Notes under the pieces: generated by a model | The model's database searches: none | The model's input: the letters and a program-made list of their open reading frames with translations, nothing else | What the model was told of the DNA's origin: nothing | Assembly (NCBI GenBank): GCA_018806985.1 | Contig: JADANN010000174.1 | Coordinates: 3,438,501-3,502,500 of the forward strand | DNA from: Angiostrongylus vasorum | Lineage: Eukaryota > Nematoda > Chromadorea > Rhabditida > Metastrongylidae | Direction of reading: 5' to 3' | DNA: 64,000 nucleotides | Part shown: positions 45,501-59,700 of the stretch, one piece after another | How positions within the stretch are numbered: position 1 is the stretch's first letter | Layout: each line of letters starts with the position of its first letter | Program-made: the position numbers and the translations under genes

Positions 45501-48500
45501 TTCGTACAGGCGTAAGAATATATTGATCCTTCTAGTCGTTCAACTTCCATTTACACAAATATTCTGAGGTTTGCACTTTAAATGCGTCGCTTCCTTTCTC
45601 AGCAATCGCGAGGTTTTTATCCATCATACGTTGACCTCCGTGCAATAACACGTACAGTACAACAGTAGCTGACGAACCACATTCGATAATAATATGCGCA
45701 GAAAAAAAATCTTCCTACTTCTGCTTGGAAAGCCAAGCGGCGCAAGAGTGTAGTTAAATCGCTTTCGATTAAAATTTTCCTACAAGAGCTTGTGATAGCT
45801 TCCTTCCTTCAATATTTTGTTCGAAAGTGTGGACCAACTTCTTATTCTAGCTTCCTTCATGTTTTGGTTACTTTTTCCGTCTCTTAAAAATTGAAGTAGT
45901 TTCTGTAATTCCTTTATTTTAAGGTTTGTCCGAGCGTCAAACCCTTCACTTCGAGCTAAAGGTGGTTTTCATAGCGCCTCTTTTTAGGAACAGCGTTCCT
46001 TGTTATAGAAGGCACTGATCATACCAGAGAAGTGGAAGAAGTTGGGCGATTAGTTATATCGCCGGCGCCAATTGTTGCTCACTTCCCAAGCACGGAACTC
46101 TACACGCAAGCACCCTGGCGGGATAACAATCGTATAGACAACTACGACGACGTTTATACTGATTACGGCAATCACAAGTGAGCGGCAACTTGCTTTTCCT
46201 CATAGCACTTTTTCAAATTTCCGCTACTCACCGAGATTTCATTGTTGCTGGTATTGCGCCGTCTCCTCTTCAGGGTTAAATACTCTGTAGTTCACGATCC
46301 TCGTGGTAAACGTTCTTTGCCATCAACAGAGGAAGAAAATGAAAAGAAATCCGAGACACAAAGTGGAGAAGACGAAGAAGAAGACGAATGGCTCTTCAGC
46401 GTAAGTGGTGAACTAGCAGATGCTTCTTACTGTTTACCTAACATACTGTCATCTACTGCATCAGATCCAAGCACTACATTATGGAACGGCAAACTAAGCA
46501 TGTCTAGCATTTCACGGGAATTTCTCGGTCTGGAAAGATTTTAGTTACAGCTAGGTTGTTTGAGGTTAATCAGGCTTATAAAATCCTTGTAAGGGGAACT
46601 GTGTTGAAGTGTTTATGAGGAAACTCATAGGGTAATTAATGCAGATTTTTAACCCTCTTCTGCAAATGCATAGGTTTCAGCTAACGGTAAACTTTTTGGC
46701 AGGAATAAAAGCCAGTGCACTTCACACACGTTCGCTCTCATATCGGATTAGGTATATTAGGGAACAAAACAGAATTCTTAGGCTTATGAGTAAATGTAAA
46801 TTTCAAGATCGATGATCATCAGATTGACAAGGGTCATGGAAGTATCGCCACTCTTCACCACATCTAATATTTGCCCATAATCAATAATTTCCACGAAAAA
46901 AATGATCCTCAAAACTTAGGTCAACCCGTCAACTACTAGACCAGAAGAGGAAAACGAGGAGGACAAAGAGGATCGTGAAGAGAATACCACTGAATTTAAA
47001 TGGGTGAATGTCGAGCATACGGATGGAGAGCAGTACGTTCCGCTTTTTATCGTCGTTTTGCTTATGATGAAAACATTGTGAATCTCTTCGTTTTACCGCG
47101 CAGTCACTGTTCCGATTTACCATTGACAACAGGCATGTAACGCAGTGATTAGAGGCGCCCTTAAATACACATGGGCTCTATTTCGCGCTCCAGGCTCACC
47201 AAGCCTTCCATGCCTCCGGGGTCGGGAAATTGTTACCAGACCTGTTTGAGAGGAGAGTAGCGCTGACTCGATGGGCCACCGCGAATCATTGTAGGGACAG
47301 ATATGCACTCAGGCATCCCTAGCGATGCTTGATGAAGTCGAATGCATGGCGCATCCCTCAGGGGATTGATCACCCCGAGAGCTTTATCTTTTTTTACTGT
47401 CATTTTATCGTTGTATGCGTACTATTCCAGTCCAACACTGTTCATTTCTTCTGCGGAAGCTGTAGAAGGACTTGCACTAAAAATACCAGTGGATGCATTT
47501 CTACGATTTGAAAAGGTGTAGGAGATTTTTTTAATACGCATTAGAAATCTCTTACTTTTCTACATTTATCATCAATAAATAAGAAATGAAATGAGGCGAA
47601 GGGTCATGCTATTCTCCAAGAGCCAAATTCTTTGAATTCCATCTCAGATCGGTCTCTATCTACCGGGAATTTGTGCTGATTATGTCCCTAAAGCCATTGA
47701 CGAGTTCAACAGCAGCAGTTTTGAAGGTCGGTAAAGATTTTTGTTGCAACTGCATCCTGAATTCTGTAATCCAGAGGTGTAAGCTTTCAGGAGTGGAAAT
47801 TGAGGGCCCAATTGGTGTCAATATTTCCGCATTAGAAGCAGCAGGTGTTAATCTTACAGCGTTGGCGGAGAAGCTCAGGAATGACACTGAAGTGGACGAG
47901 ATTCTCAGCAGAACAAATGGCTCTACTAAGTGGGTGTGCTAAAGTTGTTGACATAGTCTGCATATAAAAAAAACAAGTGTTAAATGTAGCTCAAGCATGT
48001 ATTTCAGAAACAAGTGTTTCATAGACTGTATATTTGCTGAGACAAAGCAGTCAGAACGTTCGGCTTTGACCTGAATCACTAAACTATAAGTTACCTAATA
48101 TTTTAGCAGGAAGCCTTATTTCATACTATCAATAGCATTTTTGATCAAGTTCTCGAACAGTGTACCACCTCACTGTTAGTGCAGGAAGAGTGTTACTGAT
48201 TCAAGAGCAGGGATATGTGGCGAATAGTTCATCGCCTATGCTGAGGGAATTCAATGTTTCCATGTAGAAGCCCAACTTAATATAAAATAGTCGTTAGCAT
48301 CGTCGTCAACCTAGAGAAAAAAGGAACGTGTTCATAAGGTTGGAACTCTTCCTCAAATCCACATGTGATGACGACAACCTACTAAGCTACCAAGAAATGC
48401 TATGGCCAAATCATACAGAAATGCAAAAAAAAACTTATCCAAGCTGAAAAAATGTAAAAAGGAAAATTAATTTGGCTAGCATCTGGAACACGTGGCAAGA

Positions 48501-51500
48501 TGAGAAGATGCAGTAGTTCCCACGACCGACTTTCTCTTAGCCTTGGCATTGATCAAATAATTCACTGTATTCTTGATGAGGAAAGACGGTGCTTTGGCGG
48601 ATTTCGCCTTCTTCAGAGCATCTGAGGGCCGAGTTGACCGGGATCTATCCAGCCAAACACACCTCCATAACCATAATGGAAAGATGAAACCGAGATTTCA
48701 ACCATATTGACAACAAAGCAGCTTCTACGCACACGAACTGCTTTCTATGAGTCCTCCACTGAGTATTTGAGTAACGGCTGTCTGTAAGTGAGGGTAGTAA
48801 ACGATCTCTGGTCATTACTCTCCCATAGATATGTAGATGATTGTTTTTTCATCTGCTCCACACAAGACGAGATGAAGAAATTCTTTGAGCTTTGAGAACA
48901 GTCAGAGCACATGATATTCACACGAGAGAAACAGAACGAAAACAGCCTCCATTTCTGAACCTTCAAATTAACCTATCGGAAAACGGCTACGTGACAAAAT
49001 GGTACCGAAAGCCAAATAGCAAAAACATAGGAGTCGTTAATTATCTCTACTCTCACCCATACCCCTCCCCCACAATACCAAAAGAGCGCTTGTAGCAAAC
49101 ATGTTTCGAGCAGGTACCAGTGGACACACAGGAAGAGAGAAGAATGAAAACTCACAGAATTTGGTGTGCCAGATAGCCATTTCCAATGGGAAAAACCTAA
49201 GGTCCTAAACGTCAATTCTAGCGATAACAATGGCCCGTTTATCTTCCCCTTCATTTCAAACGAAATAAGTGCAGATATGAAACGTTGCCTGAATGCCTTT
49301 TTTATCACGCGTGATCTCAAGCAATATGCAAGCCTGACATTTTAATGCGAAACAGGCACATTACCCATCCGTGTGATCTTTCGAGGTAGGATTTCACGTG
49401 AAATACTCAGTGGAAGAGTCATAGAACACGGTGAGTGTGCGAAGAAGTTATTTTGTTTTTCAATGCGAGTGAATTTTTGGCTTGGTGTGTTTTCTGTTTT
49501 GGTTATGGAGGTGTGTTTGCTGGGTATATTGCAGTCAACTTGGCCTTTCCAGGCTCTGAACATACGGAAACCCGCCAAAACGTCAGCGTTTTCTTAGTAA
49601 AGAGTAAACTAACGAGTTCGTATTTGCTCATCAAAAAATAGAGGGAATTGTGAGAATACGCGCTATTCATGTTCGAAGTGTTTTTTGATCTAATTGCAAG
49701 CAATTAAGGCATGGATAAGCTTGTATTTCAGAACGCTTGGTGGAAGCTTCATACTTCCGGTGCTGAACAAGAACAAATATGACCCATTTTCAGCTCCAAT
49801 TGTATTTCAGGTTAGTTAATCGTTATTACCACAAGATTCCACGATGTTTTATAGCATCGTAGCAATAGGCTCGTGTTTCTGGGCGTTAGATTGTAATGAG
49901 CCTTCATTTTTTGCTTGAGCGCAAGTTGACTTTAGGAGCGGCTCCTCGCAAAGATACTTCAGCAAAGTCTGCAAAGGTTCAAAAAAAGCCAGGCCAGTTA
50001 TATCGCCATTCCAAGAAACTAGTATTTTTCCACCACGTCAACAACGTTTCCCATTACTATATATTGAGTATGTGTGGCGCAATGGTCGGAGGCGCCCTGC
50101 AACACATACGTGGAATCGATTCCCGCGCCGATGGCCCACCGAGCCTTCCATCCTTCTGGGGGTACCAGACATATCTGGGAGGATGTCAGCACTGGTTCGA
50201 TACATCGGTAGTCTACCGCGAGCCATTCTAAAGGCCAGATATGCATTCAGTCACCTCCAAACGATGCTTAGTAAAGTCGAATGCTTGGCGCATCCCTCAG
50301 GAATTGATCAACACCGAGAGCTTTTTATCCTTTTTATTTTTTGTACATTGGGCACCAACCATGACAGTGAGAGCAAAACAGATTTCGATGGTTCGGGGCC
50401 TACGATGATTTTGCACCACAATGGCCATCTTTTGCCCAAAAAAAAATTCGGAGACTGCCTGATAAACTGAAGTTACAGCTTCGATTATGAACTTCTGAGT
50501 TGTTAGCTTCGTGACAACTTATCATTTTTTTGTGTTAAACCTTGAAAATTTTGGGAGATTCTTGTATTTTGTGGAAAAAAATCTCAAACGATTGCGTTGT
50601 GCGCCGAGCTTCTGTTCATTTAAACGCTGGTAAATGCTGCTATCCACACTTGCAATCGGGTCAATCTCAAGGATTTGTGGAAAAGGAAATACTGAATGAC
50701 GCAACTTCTGCTATCACTAAATCAATGAATATCCTCCGTTCTTCCATTGCCCACTTTTAGTTAGTAGAGTGATCAGGTGTTGAATTGCAAAGTTCTGTGT
50801 GGTGGCTCGTTATCACTAGGAAGAACATAAAATGTGGTCAAACCAACGTCCTGTGGCAGAGGTTTTAACTAGAAGAGCAAGACAGGAATTGTATATTTTC
50901 GTAAGACATTCAGTAACTCACCTCATAATAAACAGCTTTTCTTCTGTTAAGTATCCACCCATGAATTCTCTGTTCTCAGAGAATGTTTCCATCTGTATCT
51001 TCCTGCTGGTGCGACATAAAATAGTGCAATATAATCGATTTTCCTGAGGACTATCTCCTTGGACCTTAAAATGACGATAATTACGAAATTATAGGTGAAT
51101 GTAGTGCGTTGCGAAACCTAGGTTTGTTCACGGTGGATCGGTCGCTTTCATGGTAGCCAACTAGGACTCGCCGTCGAATCCTTCTCATTACTTAGTCAAA
51201 TTTCCACTGAGTTCATTGGCTTTGAAACTGTGCAGAAAATGCACCTTCTGGGAAACAACGACACGACAAGACCGTAAGAACTGAAGAGTTAACGAAGTTT
51301 TTGGCGTTGGCCCAAAGCAGAGCCACCTCGATAGAGAATAGACAATGACGATGACGATGTTTGTCGACAATTGGAACGGTTTTATTCTTAGCAACTGCAT
51401 TCTGCTAAGCTTAAATAGTATTTTGTTACTCTCTGTTCTATTAAGTTACACTTCTTTTTTCCTGTCCTCTTATTTTTGTTTTGTTAGGTTGTATTATTAG

Positions 51501-53575
51501 GCAGAATGGTTGTACACAACGCGGAAGCGATTCTGTGTTATACTGCTAATGAAAAAAGTAAACGAGTGGTAATAATTTGGATCCCATATAGCCCGCCTAT
51601 CCGTAAAATAATTATATTCAACCACAACTATGCTGAGATATTGGCAAAACTCGGACTCCGGGCCAGATCGAACCACGATTTCCTTTTTCGGGGGTTCGCG
51701 CATTGCACACTGCGCGACGGTGGTCCTTGCACTGCGTTTCTCTCAGCTATTTACATTCAGTATTAATGGAAAACCAGATGTATTGTTCTTTCAATGCAAG
51801 ATAGGAAAAGAAGAATAACTGTGTCATAAAGTCTGTAAGTCACTTTTTGATTTCCTTAGTGGATAAAGCCTTTCAGGGTAGCGCAGTGGTTGTACGTTTC
51901 GGTATCTATATTGAATCGATGTCGAACTTCCAAACATCCACAATGGTGAGTTTCTATTCTCCATTAAGAAATAGCAAGGAAAAATTACCTTTAAATAAAC
52001 AGTCATTTAAAGTGAACAATAAGTGTTAAATAAAACATCTGTAGTGATGATTCTCTTTCACAATGCAGTGCACTGCTTCCTCAAAATGTCTCTAAGATTA
52101 ACATTTTAACTTTGTGCAAACAGGTGAACTTTCGTCCTTCTTCGCTGTTTTTTTCACGCTCACATCTTTGTGGAAGGCTTATTTTTAGGACTATGACATG
52201 GATATCTATCTAATGATGTCATGGCGAGACGCTCGGCTTGTCAATCCTTATGATAAACCAATCCTTGTCAAAGAGGAGGAGATTCTGGAGAAAATCTGGA
52301 GGCCTGACCCGTTCTTCGCAAACGCCAAGGAGGCTGAGTTCCACGAAGTCACATTTCTCAATTTCCTCATGCGCATATTCCCAGACGGACTTGTTCTTTA
52401 TGAAACACGGTAATCGTGTTTTGAAACAATTTTCCATTTTTCTGCCGGTGTCTTAGGATTTCACCATTTTGAAATAATGGAATATTAACGAGTATTGTTT
52501 CATATTTCAAATGCTAAAGTATATGGAAAGGAACTGGTGATGGCGTCGGTAGAGTAAAAACATGGCTGAGAGAATAGCAGACCACGGGCTTCCGTTAGTG
52601 TGTTGGATAACACGCAACCACGCGGAAATGATAATCGCGGGTTCAACACCCAGCTGATTGCGAGATTTGTCCGTATCTCAGCATGCTGATGGGTGCATTT
52701 CACACTGCACCCTGCCATGCAGGGCGCGTGTGGCGCAGTGGTTGGAGGCGTGGAATCGATCCTCGCACCCATGGCCCACCAAGCATTCCATCCCTTCGGG
52801 GTCGGGAAATTGGTACCAGACTTGTCTTGGAGGATAGCAGCACTGGCTCGATACATCGGTAGGCCACCGCTAGTCGTTGTAAGGGGCAGATATGCATTCA
52901 ATCACCTCCAATGATGCTTAATGAAGTCGAGTGCATGCCGCATCCCTCAGGGATTGATCGACGCCAAAAACTTTATCCTTTTCATCCTTTACCCTACCAT
53001 GAAAAAAATAGACAAAAATGAATGTTAAAGACTGTATAAAAAGGGTCCTTGCGAACCGTAGGGATAATTCTGCATAAAAAAGCTGATACTTTACCCACAT
53101 CAGGAAAAAAAATTGCTTACAATAACTAGGGCATTCGAGTGATGTCCTCCAACGATAGATCAGATCGACACACTGAACCAAAACCATGCAGAATACTTCG
53201 AAAAGATAAACATTAATGAGCCATCATATACTGAAAAGCAGAGACGATATTTGGACGAGGAACGCAGGGCGGATCCTGAGATTTTCCGAACAACTTCAAA
53301 GAAGACAACCAAAAAGGGAGTGTATTCGTTACACACAAATATGAATGCTTCTATGGGCGATGACTGCAGCGCCACGGAGCGAGCTTTAGAAGTGGTGGGA
53401 CTCGAACGATATGTGAAAGCAGGTGGTCTGAAGTATCTCTGAGAATGCTAAGGCATCGCTACTGATGCGTGAACTGCTTGTTACCACAGCTGGCCATTGA
53501 TTCATGTGGATTGGATAGGAGATTTTCTACCTTGTGGCTTGGTTTCGACGGCAACGATGCCTAATATATTCTCAT

Positions 53576-53618
<43 letters not shown>

Positions 53619-53629
53619 TATTCTCTCAT

Positions 53630-53668
<39 letters not shown>

Positions 53669-53706
53669 TCATATATATAGATATTTATATATATAGATAT
53701 TCTCAT

Positions 53707-53743
<37 letters not shown>

Positions 53744-56700
53744 TGTATTCTTAGCTGCGGCTATGAAACATCGATCTCCCTTCCAGCCAGGAGAACATTA
53801 CCACAGTCCTCTGTTGTGTTGTTGTTGGACACTGTTGTACACCGTGGCTCTACTGAATATCAAGAAGTGTTTGAAAATCAATACTTGTTTACTTAGACAC
53901 TTTGATGGCACTTCTTCATTGATGGTTGTGGTCCCCAGCATAATATCCATTCGTTTCTCTCTAGCGCAATCTTGGTCCAAAGTGGTGTTCTTCTTCGAAC
54001 ATGGCTCATTCCAAATTCCTAAAATCGTTTTAATCCTCACACGTCGAGAAAATCATTTAGATTGTCGTCCGAAAGGGTGCTTATATTCTCTTGGAGTCCA
54101 CTCTACTGTACTTTTGGTCCACCTGTCATATGTCCTTTTTTATTACGTAGCACCATTTGTGTTCCCTTATCGATGTATGTTCTCCTGAAGAAAAAAAGAT
54201 TTCGAAAATCTGAACTGCGCATTCCGGCTATACGTTGTAAGTGCCAGTTAAATGTCAAAACATCGTTTAAGTACTGTGGGTGTAGTCTGCCGATTTCTTG
54301 ACGTGGTTTAATTATGAACCCATGTTTCTACTGCACAATAGATTGCTGGGAGGACTGTTTAATCGAAAAAATGAACGCGGAGTCTTTGGTCCATTCGTAC
54401 AATGGGTGGCCTCCCTGAGAGGCCCAAATGCGGCCCAAGCTGCTCTTCTTCTTTTGCTTAATTCCTTCTTCATCTTGTTTTCCATGTTCAGTGAACGTCT
54501 AAGACACACGTACGAGATGGTTTCTGTAATCAGAGAATCATTCACTTCGTTTTGTTCACCTTCGCTTATGGGTTGTTCATGATGTGAGTCTTGGTCCTAC
54601 TTATGAACAGTCCGAGCCTCTTTTTCTCTTCGTGTGTTCATTAAGCATCGTCTCTGCTTCACTGACTGGTACTTCTTGAAAAAAGTAATGGTGTCATCCG
54701 GGAAGCGATGATTTGATAGGAATTGTGCCAATCGAATGAATTCACTGTCCACTGCAGTGCGGAAATAAACAGCTTTGGCGACATTGTGTCGCCTTGTCGA
54801 ACCCGTCTTCCCATAGATAGGGTAATAAATCGATGGAAAAAATGTATATTTGTGCTGCAATTCCGATCCGATTAATGGTCGGCGAATGTTCGTACATTGG
54901 ACGGATCCACTCATTAGTCGATGAGTGCTGATAGAACTGCTATCGTTTCGACGCTGTCAAACTCTCTCGTGATCGACAAATGTTAGGGGTAAAGGGCAGA
55001 TGGTACTCACAACAGAATTCTATGACACGTGACACGGTTTGGATTTGGTCCATACAGCAGAGTCCTTACCAGAATCCTGCTTGCTTAACTGGTTTTTGCC
55101 TATCGAGTTGTGTAGTGGTGTTTCTCTTCACGCATTCTATCACCGCTCAAACTTCAGAGATAGAATCCCAGGCTGCTTTTCATTATTGGAAATTCGAGGT
55201 CCGAAAAAGAGATTATGGAGCGGAAAAGATTGGTATAGAACTTCCTCGTTCTCGATTCCTTATCATCGCGATATGTAATGATGGTCTCATCTTCTTCAAC
55301 TCTTTATTTACTGCTTGTTACTTCTTTCACGGCAGGATATTATATGAGATACAACCAAAATGATGCTTGAGATATTTGCAAAATTTGGAACTAGGCCAGA
55401 TTCGAACCTGTGATTACCATTTCTGGTGGCTCATGTTTTACCCACCGCACCACTGAAGCCCTTACTTTGCCTTTCTCTCAGCCATTTCTTTACCTCAGCG
55501 GTGCCATCACCAATAACCCGTCAACGGGAATGATCTCAGGAGCACAAATCGGTATTGAACCAACTTAAGCTGTAGCTGTTGTCGAAATCACAATCTTTAA
55601 CTTTTTATTTACTGCCTATTATTTCTTTTACGGCAGGGGAAACTGTTTTGCATTATTAGTTTTGCAATTATCTCAGCATCATTGTGGATGTCTCTTACAC
55701 ATTCCCATCCTCATTAGTCAGGACTGGTAGCAGAACCTTATAGTCACAAAGATTCCGACGCCACTTTTTTGACCCAGATCGTTTTTGAGTTTCCTCCAAT
55801 AACTTCCGGCTTTACCTTGTGTCGTCCCAACAGTTTACCGCCTTATCATGGCTGCGAGGTGTTCCTGGGTGTCGGACTGCGATGTACAGCAGGGGATTCG
55901 TTCCCCCGGCAGGGTCTCCCAAACTGAGAAGGAGTCCGGCGTTTCCATCAGGAAGCCTAGCTAAGAGTGATGCCATAATCCACCACCGCCCTGGTATCAA
56001 AGTCGCATGGTGGCAAATCTCCCTCTGATCTATAAGGTCTGCATCTGCCTGTGGTAGTGACGACCTTGGGCAGACTTTGGCCAGGCTGACCTCGGGATTC
56101 CAGGGAATCATAATGGCTTAACCAGCAAATCTCCGAAAAATGGTGACTGTGATGGGGCCCGCACAAGCAGTGAGGACGGGCTGTTCAAGTATCAAGTAAG
56201 TATACCTATGTGTATCGTCCTGCGCAAAGATTTTCTACAGCTAACGCTTGTTATCAAGGTGCTAGACGTGCTGCAGTAGGATGAAGCTCCAGCTTCCTTT
56301 TCTTCTTCAGCATCCGTTTTGTTGCGATGAAGATGCGATATGATCCTCTTGTTTGAGAAGCTGACCAGAATTGGGCGCAAATTTTATATTCTTCAAGAAG
56401 CAGTTTGTAATCCTTCGTCGGGTCATCCTTCATATGCCAGTCACATGAGGAGAAGACTTTACTGAGAATATCCTGGTCATACACGACGTGTTTCGTTTTT
56501 GTTTGACGCTAACAAAAGTTCTTTCCCAGCTTATGGCTGATTCGAATCTTCGCATAGAGAACGATGATCCTGTACAGAATTCAGGTACCACTGAAGAGTC
56601 AAAAAGTCGCTATCTTGTCTTCGGCCGATCTCCGCATGAATATTGCCCTTAGCAGACTCCCATATCTCTCCCTTGCGATTTTCGCTATTCTCGAAAACGA

Positions 56701-59700
56701 ATTCCCATGAAAGAGATGTTTTGCAGGCAGAATTTCTACATGACGGTATCTACTTTCATATCATTTTCCTAATCGGGATTTTCCTCTCTCGTATTAATCT
56801 TCGTTCGCCGTTCCTAACCTGGCATTGAAGTCTCCAGCAACGAACTTATAGAGTGACTTCTTGTTGCAGATTAACTCCTCCAGCTGGTTGTAGGACACGT
56901 CCAGTTGGCTTTTTTCAGCAGTGCAAGTTCGTTGGTATCAGTTGATGATATTGACTTTCTTTTGGCATGAAAGTTGGAGGGGTAGAATGGCCAGGCACAG
57001 TGATTAGTCGAGAAATAGATGGATGTACGACAAAGCGAACGCCTCCAACATTTCGTAACGAAAATTTCTTTTCACAAATGACGTGGATTCCGTTATCTAA
57101 TTAGTCTATGTCGGTTCTTCTGCTTTTCGTTTCTTTCAGGACAACAACATGCAATTTAATCCGACCAGCAGACACAAGATTTGGACATCTCTCACCGGTT
57201 GCCTCAAAGGATTTGATCACTTATCGAATGTGGTAGGGCGCCAGCCAGTCGGGTTTCCTGGAGTTTCGAGGTCAGCTTAACGAAAGCTTTCCTCAAGTTA
57301 TCAAAGTCCCAGGCAGTCGCTGGCCTTTGTGGATCAAATGGAGATTGGCAACCATGCGACTAGTTTGATACCAGGACGATGGAGATTCTTGATACAAGTT
57401 CATTCTTAGTTTGGCTTCCGGAAGAAAAACATTGGACTCCCTCTTAGCTTAGGAGAGCCCTGGGGGGGGTGGGGACGATTTTCCTCCTTTAAATCGCAGA
57501 CCAGCACGCAGGAACACCTCCAGCTAAAATAAGACGGTAAACCTTCAGGAGGTAATACCAATAAAGTTGAGTGTTTTTGTTTAAAGCACTATTCGTTCGA
57601 CGAATTTGCAGCACCCCGGAGGGCAGGTGTTTGCGGCGGGGATCGAACCTCGTTATTACCCCTTCCATGGGCTAACGTATTCAACACCATGCGTTTCCTT
57701 CGCTTCGCTTTTCTCTCAGGCGTGTTTTATAGGCGGTATCAGCAACTGTTCTAAACGTTTATTATGGTGCTCATAAGGGTTTGATTATACTTGTAAACCA
57801 TTTCAGGGTAAAAATCAAGCCATCATGCAATTTGATACTTTGTAAGTACCCACATGACAAGCAGACGTGCGACCTGCTGATCAAATCGTGTACGTGAGAA
57901 GCCCATTACATCATATTTTTCGAAGTTTCTTCTCGTCCCTAGTCAAAACACGAAGTTCCGCAACTGAAAGAGGTTTAGATTTCTTGATTATTAGTTCGAG
58001 GTAATCTGAACGTGAAAAGTCGTATTCTACAGGGCTTGCATTTTCTACTAATAATGGCCCATATTGCAACTTTGGGTGAGTTCAGATGTTCAAGTGTTTC
58101 AAGAATAAGTGGAACGTTTCAGTCGCTTATCCTGTGGAAACTGTAAGATTTGAATGGTTCACCAGGCGGGTTGACGCCATCGACAAGAACCCTGATGTTA
58201 AACTTCCAGAGCTGTACATTGATCGCTATGAGCCAACAGTGTGCACGAAGGCCAGAAAGTCTGGTGAGATATCCTCAAATCTTAGTGGTTCACCCGACTG
58301 CAAACCATTTAACTATATTTAAAGACACCTCTAAAACCCGAACCCTCACCATAAATAGTCAATACCATGTAGATTATTGAGCTGACATGAGATTGCAAAA
58401 TATTTATTCCATCGGTGCTCCATTTCTTTGGATTCGACTCGGTACGACGACGAACAAACATTTCGCGAAGACGACCACCTATGGATTATCGACTAGGATA
58501 AATTCAGATTTTATGAAGACGAAGACGAACGGCCGAATAAATATTTTATACCAACCTCATGTCAGCTCAATAATTTGCGATATATTTAAAGAGTATATTT
58601 ACAGAAGTATAAGTTCGACGCGCATTTTTTGTTGGACTGTTTCCTACCTTCCTAATTCCCACTTGCTATGGGCGCGCGTAGCGCAACGGAGAGAGGCACC
58701 CTGTGAAACACATGGGATCGATCGCCGCTCCCCAAGCTCACCAAGTCTTCCATCCCTTCAGGGTCGGGAAGTTGGTACCGAACTTGCCTGGGAGGATAGC
58801 AGCACTGGTTCGATATATCGGTAGGCCACCATAAGTCATTGTGAAGGCCAGATATGCATCCACTTACCTCCAAACGATGCTTAATGATGTCGATTGCATG
58901 AAACATCCTTCAGGGGATAGAACAAAGCCTAGAGCTTTATCTTTTATCCTTCTATGCATAGACCTTCTTCATCTGATCGTCGGCGACGTAGCTAGTAGCA
59001 AACTCATGTGATACTCTTGTAGGTGGGAGATAGTGCGTGAAACATGAACCGGAAGCAGTGTAGTGCGTGAAACATGAACCAGAAGCAGTGAGGAGTTGTT
59101 TTGAAACCAGATAGATCGACGGAATGGGCGTCAATCTCGGCTACTCTAAATTGATATTATTCAAACCGTAAACATAATCGAATGCTTACATATGTGCAAG
59201 GTAGTTGCATGTACACAAATGGAACCAAGCATTTCAATTTACTCAAAATCCTTCAATCAACTAACTGAGATGAAATAAAAGCCCCGAACTTACTCCGCCA
59301 TAACCGGAAAATCCACTTTGGAGCATATCCAGTCTCACAGCAGAGGTTAGCAACATACCATGAATCTTGTGGTCCAAAGTGGTAAAAAGCAATCGAATAG
59401 CTCATACGGAAAATTTGATCGTCTTTGTGTCGCTTATAGAAGTTTGGGCTACTGAAGCTTTTGCGCATTAGACAACTTGTGGATGTTTTTTCCATTTTTT
59501 TTCATGATATAGAATTAGGTAGGGGTTTATCCACTATCTACAATATGTCACTGAACCTTGGAATCCCTTCGATCCAAATTTTCTTGTTTCTACAAAATGA
59601 CATGTACGGAACGCTTTGTACATAATTAATCTCGGAACACAGGAACTTTCATGAACAAACGTTGTTTTGATTTCTCTATAAAGCCGGGTAAGTCAAGAGC

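Larger units (their letters stand above)
53800..57230 (-). mobile_element. Second RTE family (RTE-2), minus strand, broken by nested insertions
   Basis: Reading leftward: endonuclease at 56.8-57.2 kb ([21 protein letters not shown]), a middle part at 56254-56484 ([20 protein letters not shown]), then an interruption at 55.29-56.2 kb by SINE-B and repeat D. The RT core resumes at 54.6-55.28 kb (an RQGDT-like [14 protein letters not shown] and an FxDD relic) and the C-terminus at 54312-54545 ([20 protein letters not shown]) and 53.99-54.29 kb. All frames are decayed. It lies inside the channel intron 52410-57806. Confidence 0.7.

Noticed and set aside
50340..50470. Frame [14 protein letters not shown]... 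after a SINE as a terminal exon.
   Set aside because: The acceptor phase does not fit 49810 and the frame continues out of the SINE, so it is probably chance.
50522..50760. Open frame ending [15 protein letters not shown]... then TAG, as an alternative end for the acidic extension gene.
   Set aside because: No acceptor gives the phase left by exon 49810, whereas the channel exon at 51877 fits exactly.
53497..53754. Ile/Tyr-rich frame at the compound TA repeat.
   Set aside because: Same reason: microsatellite translation.
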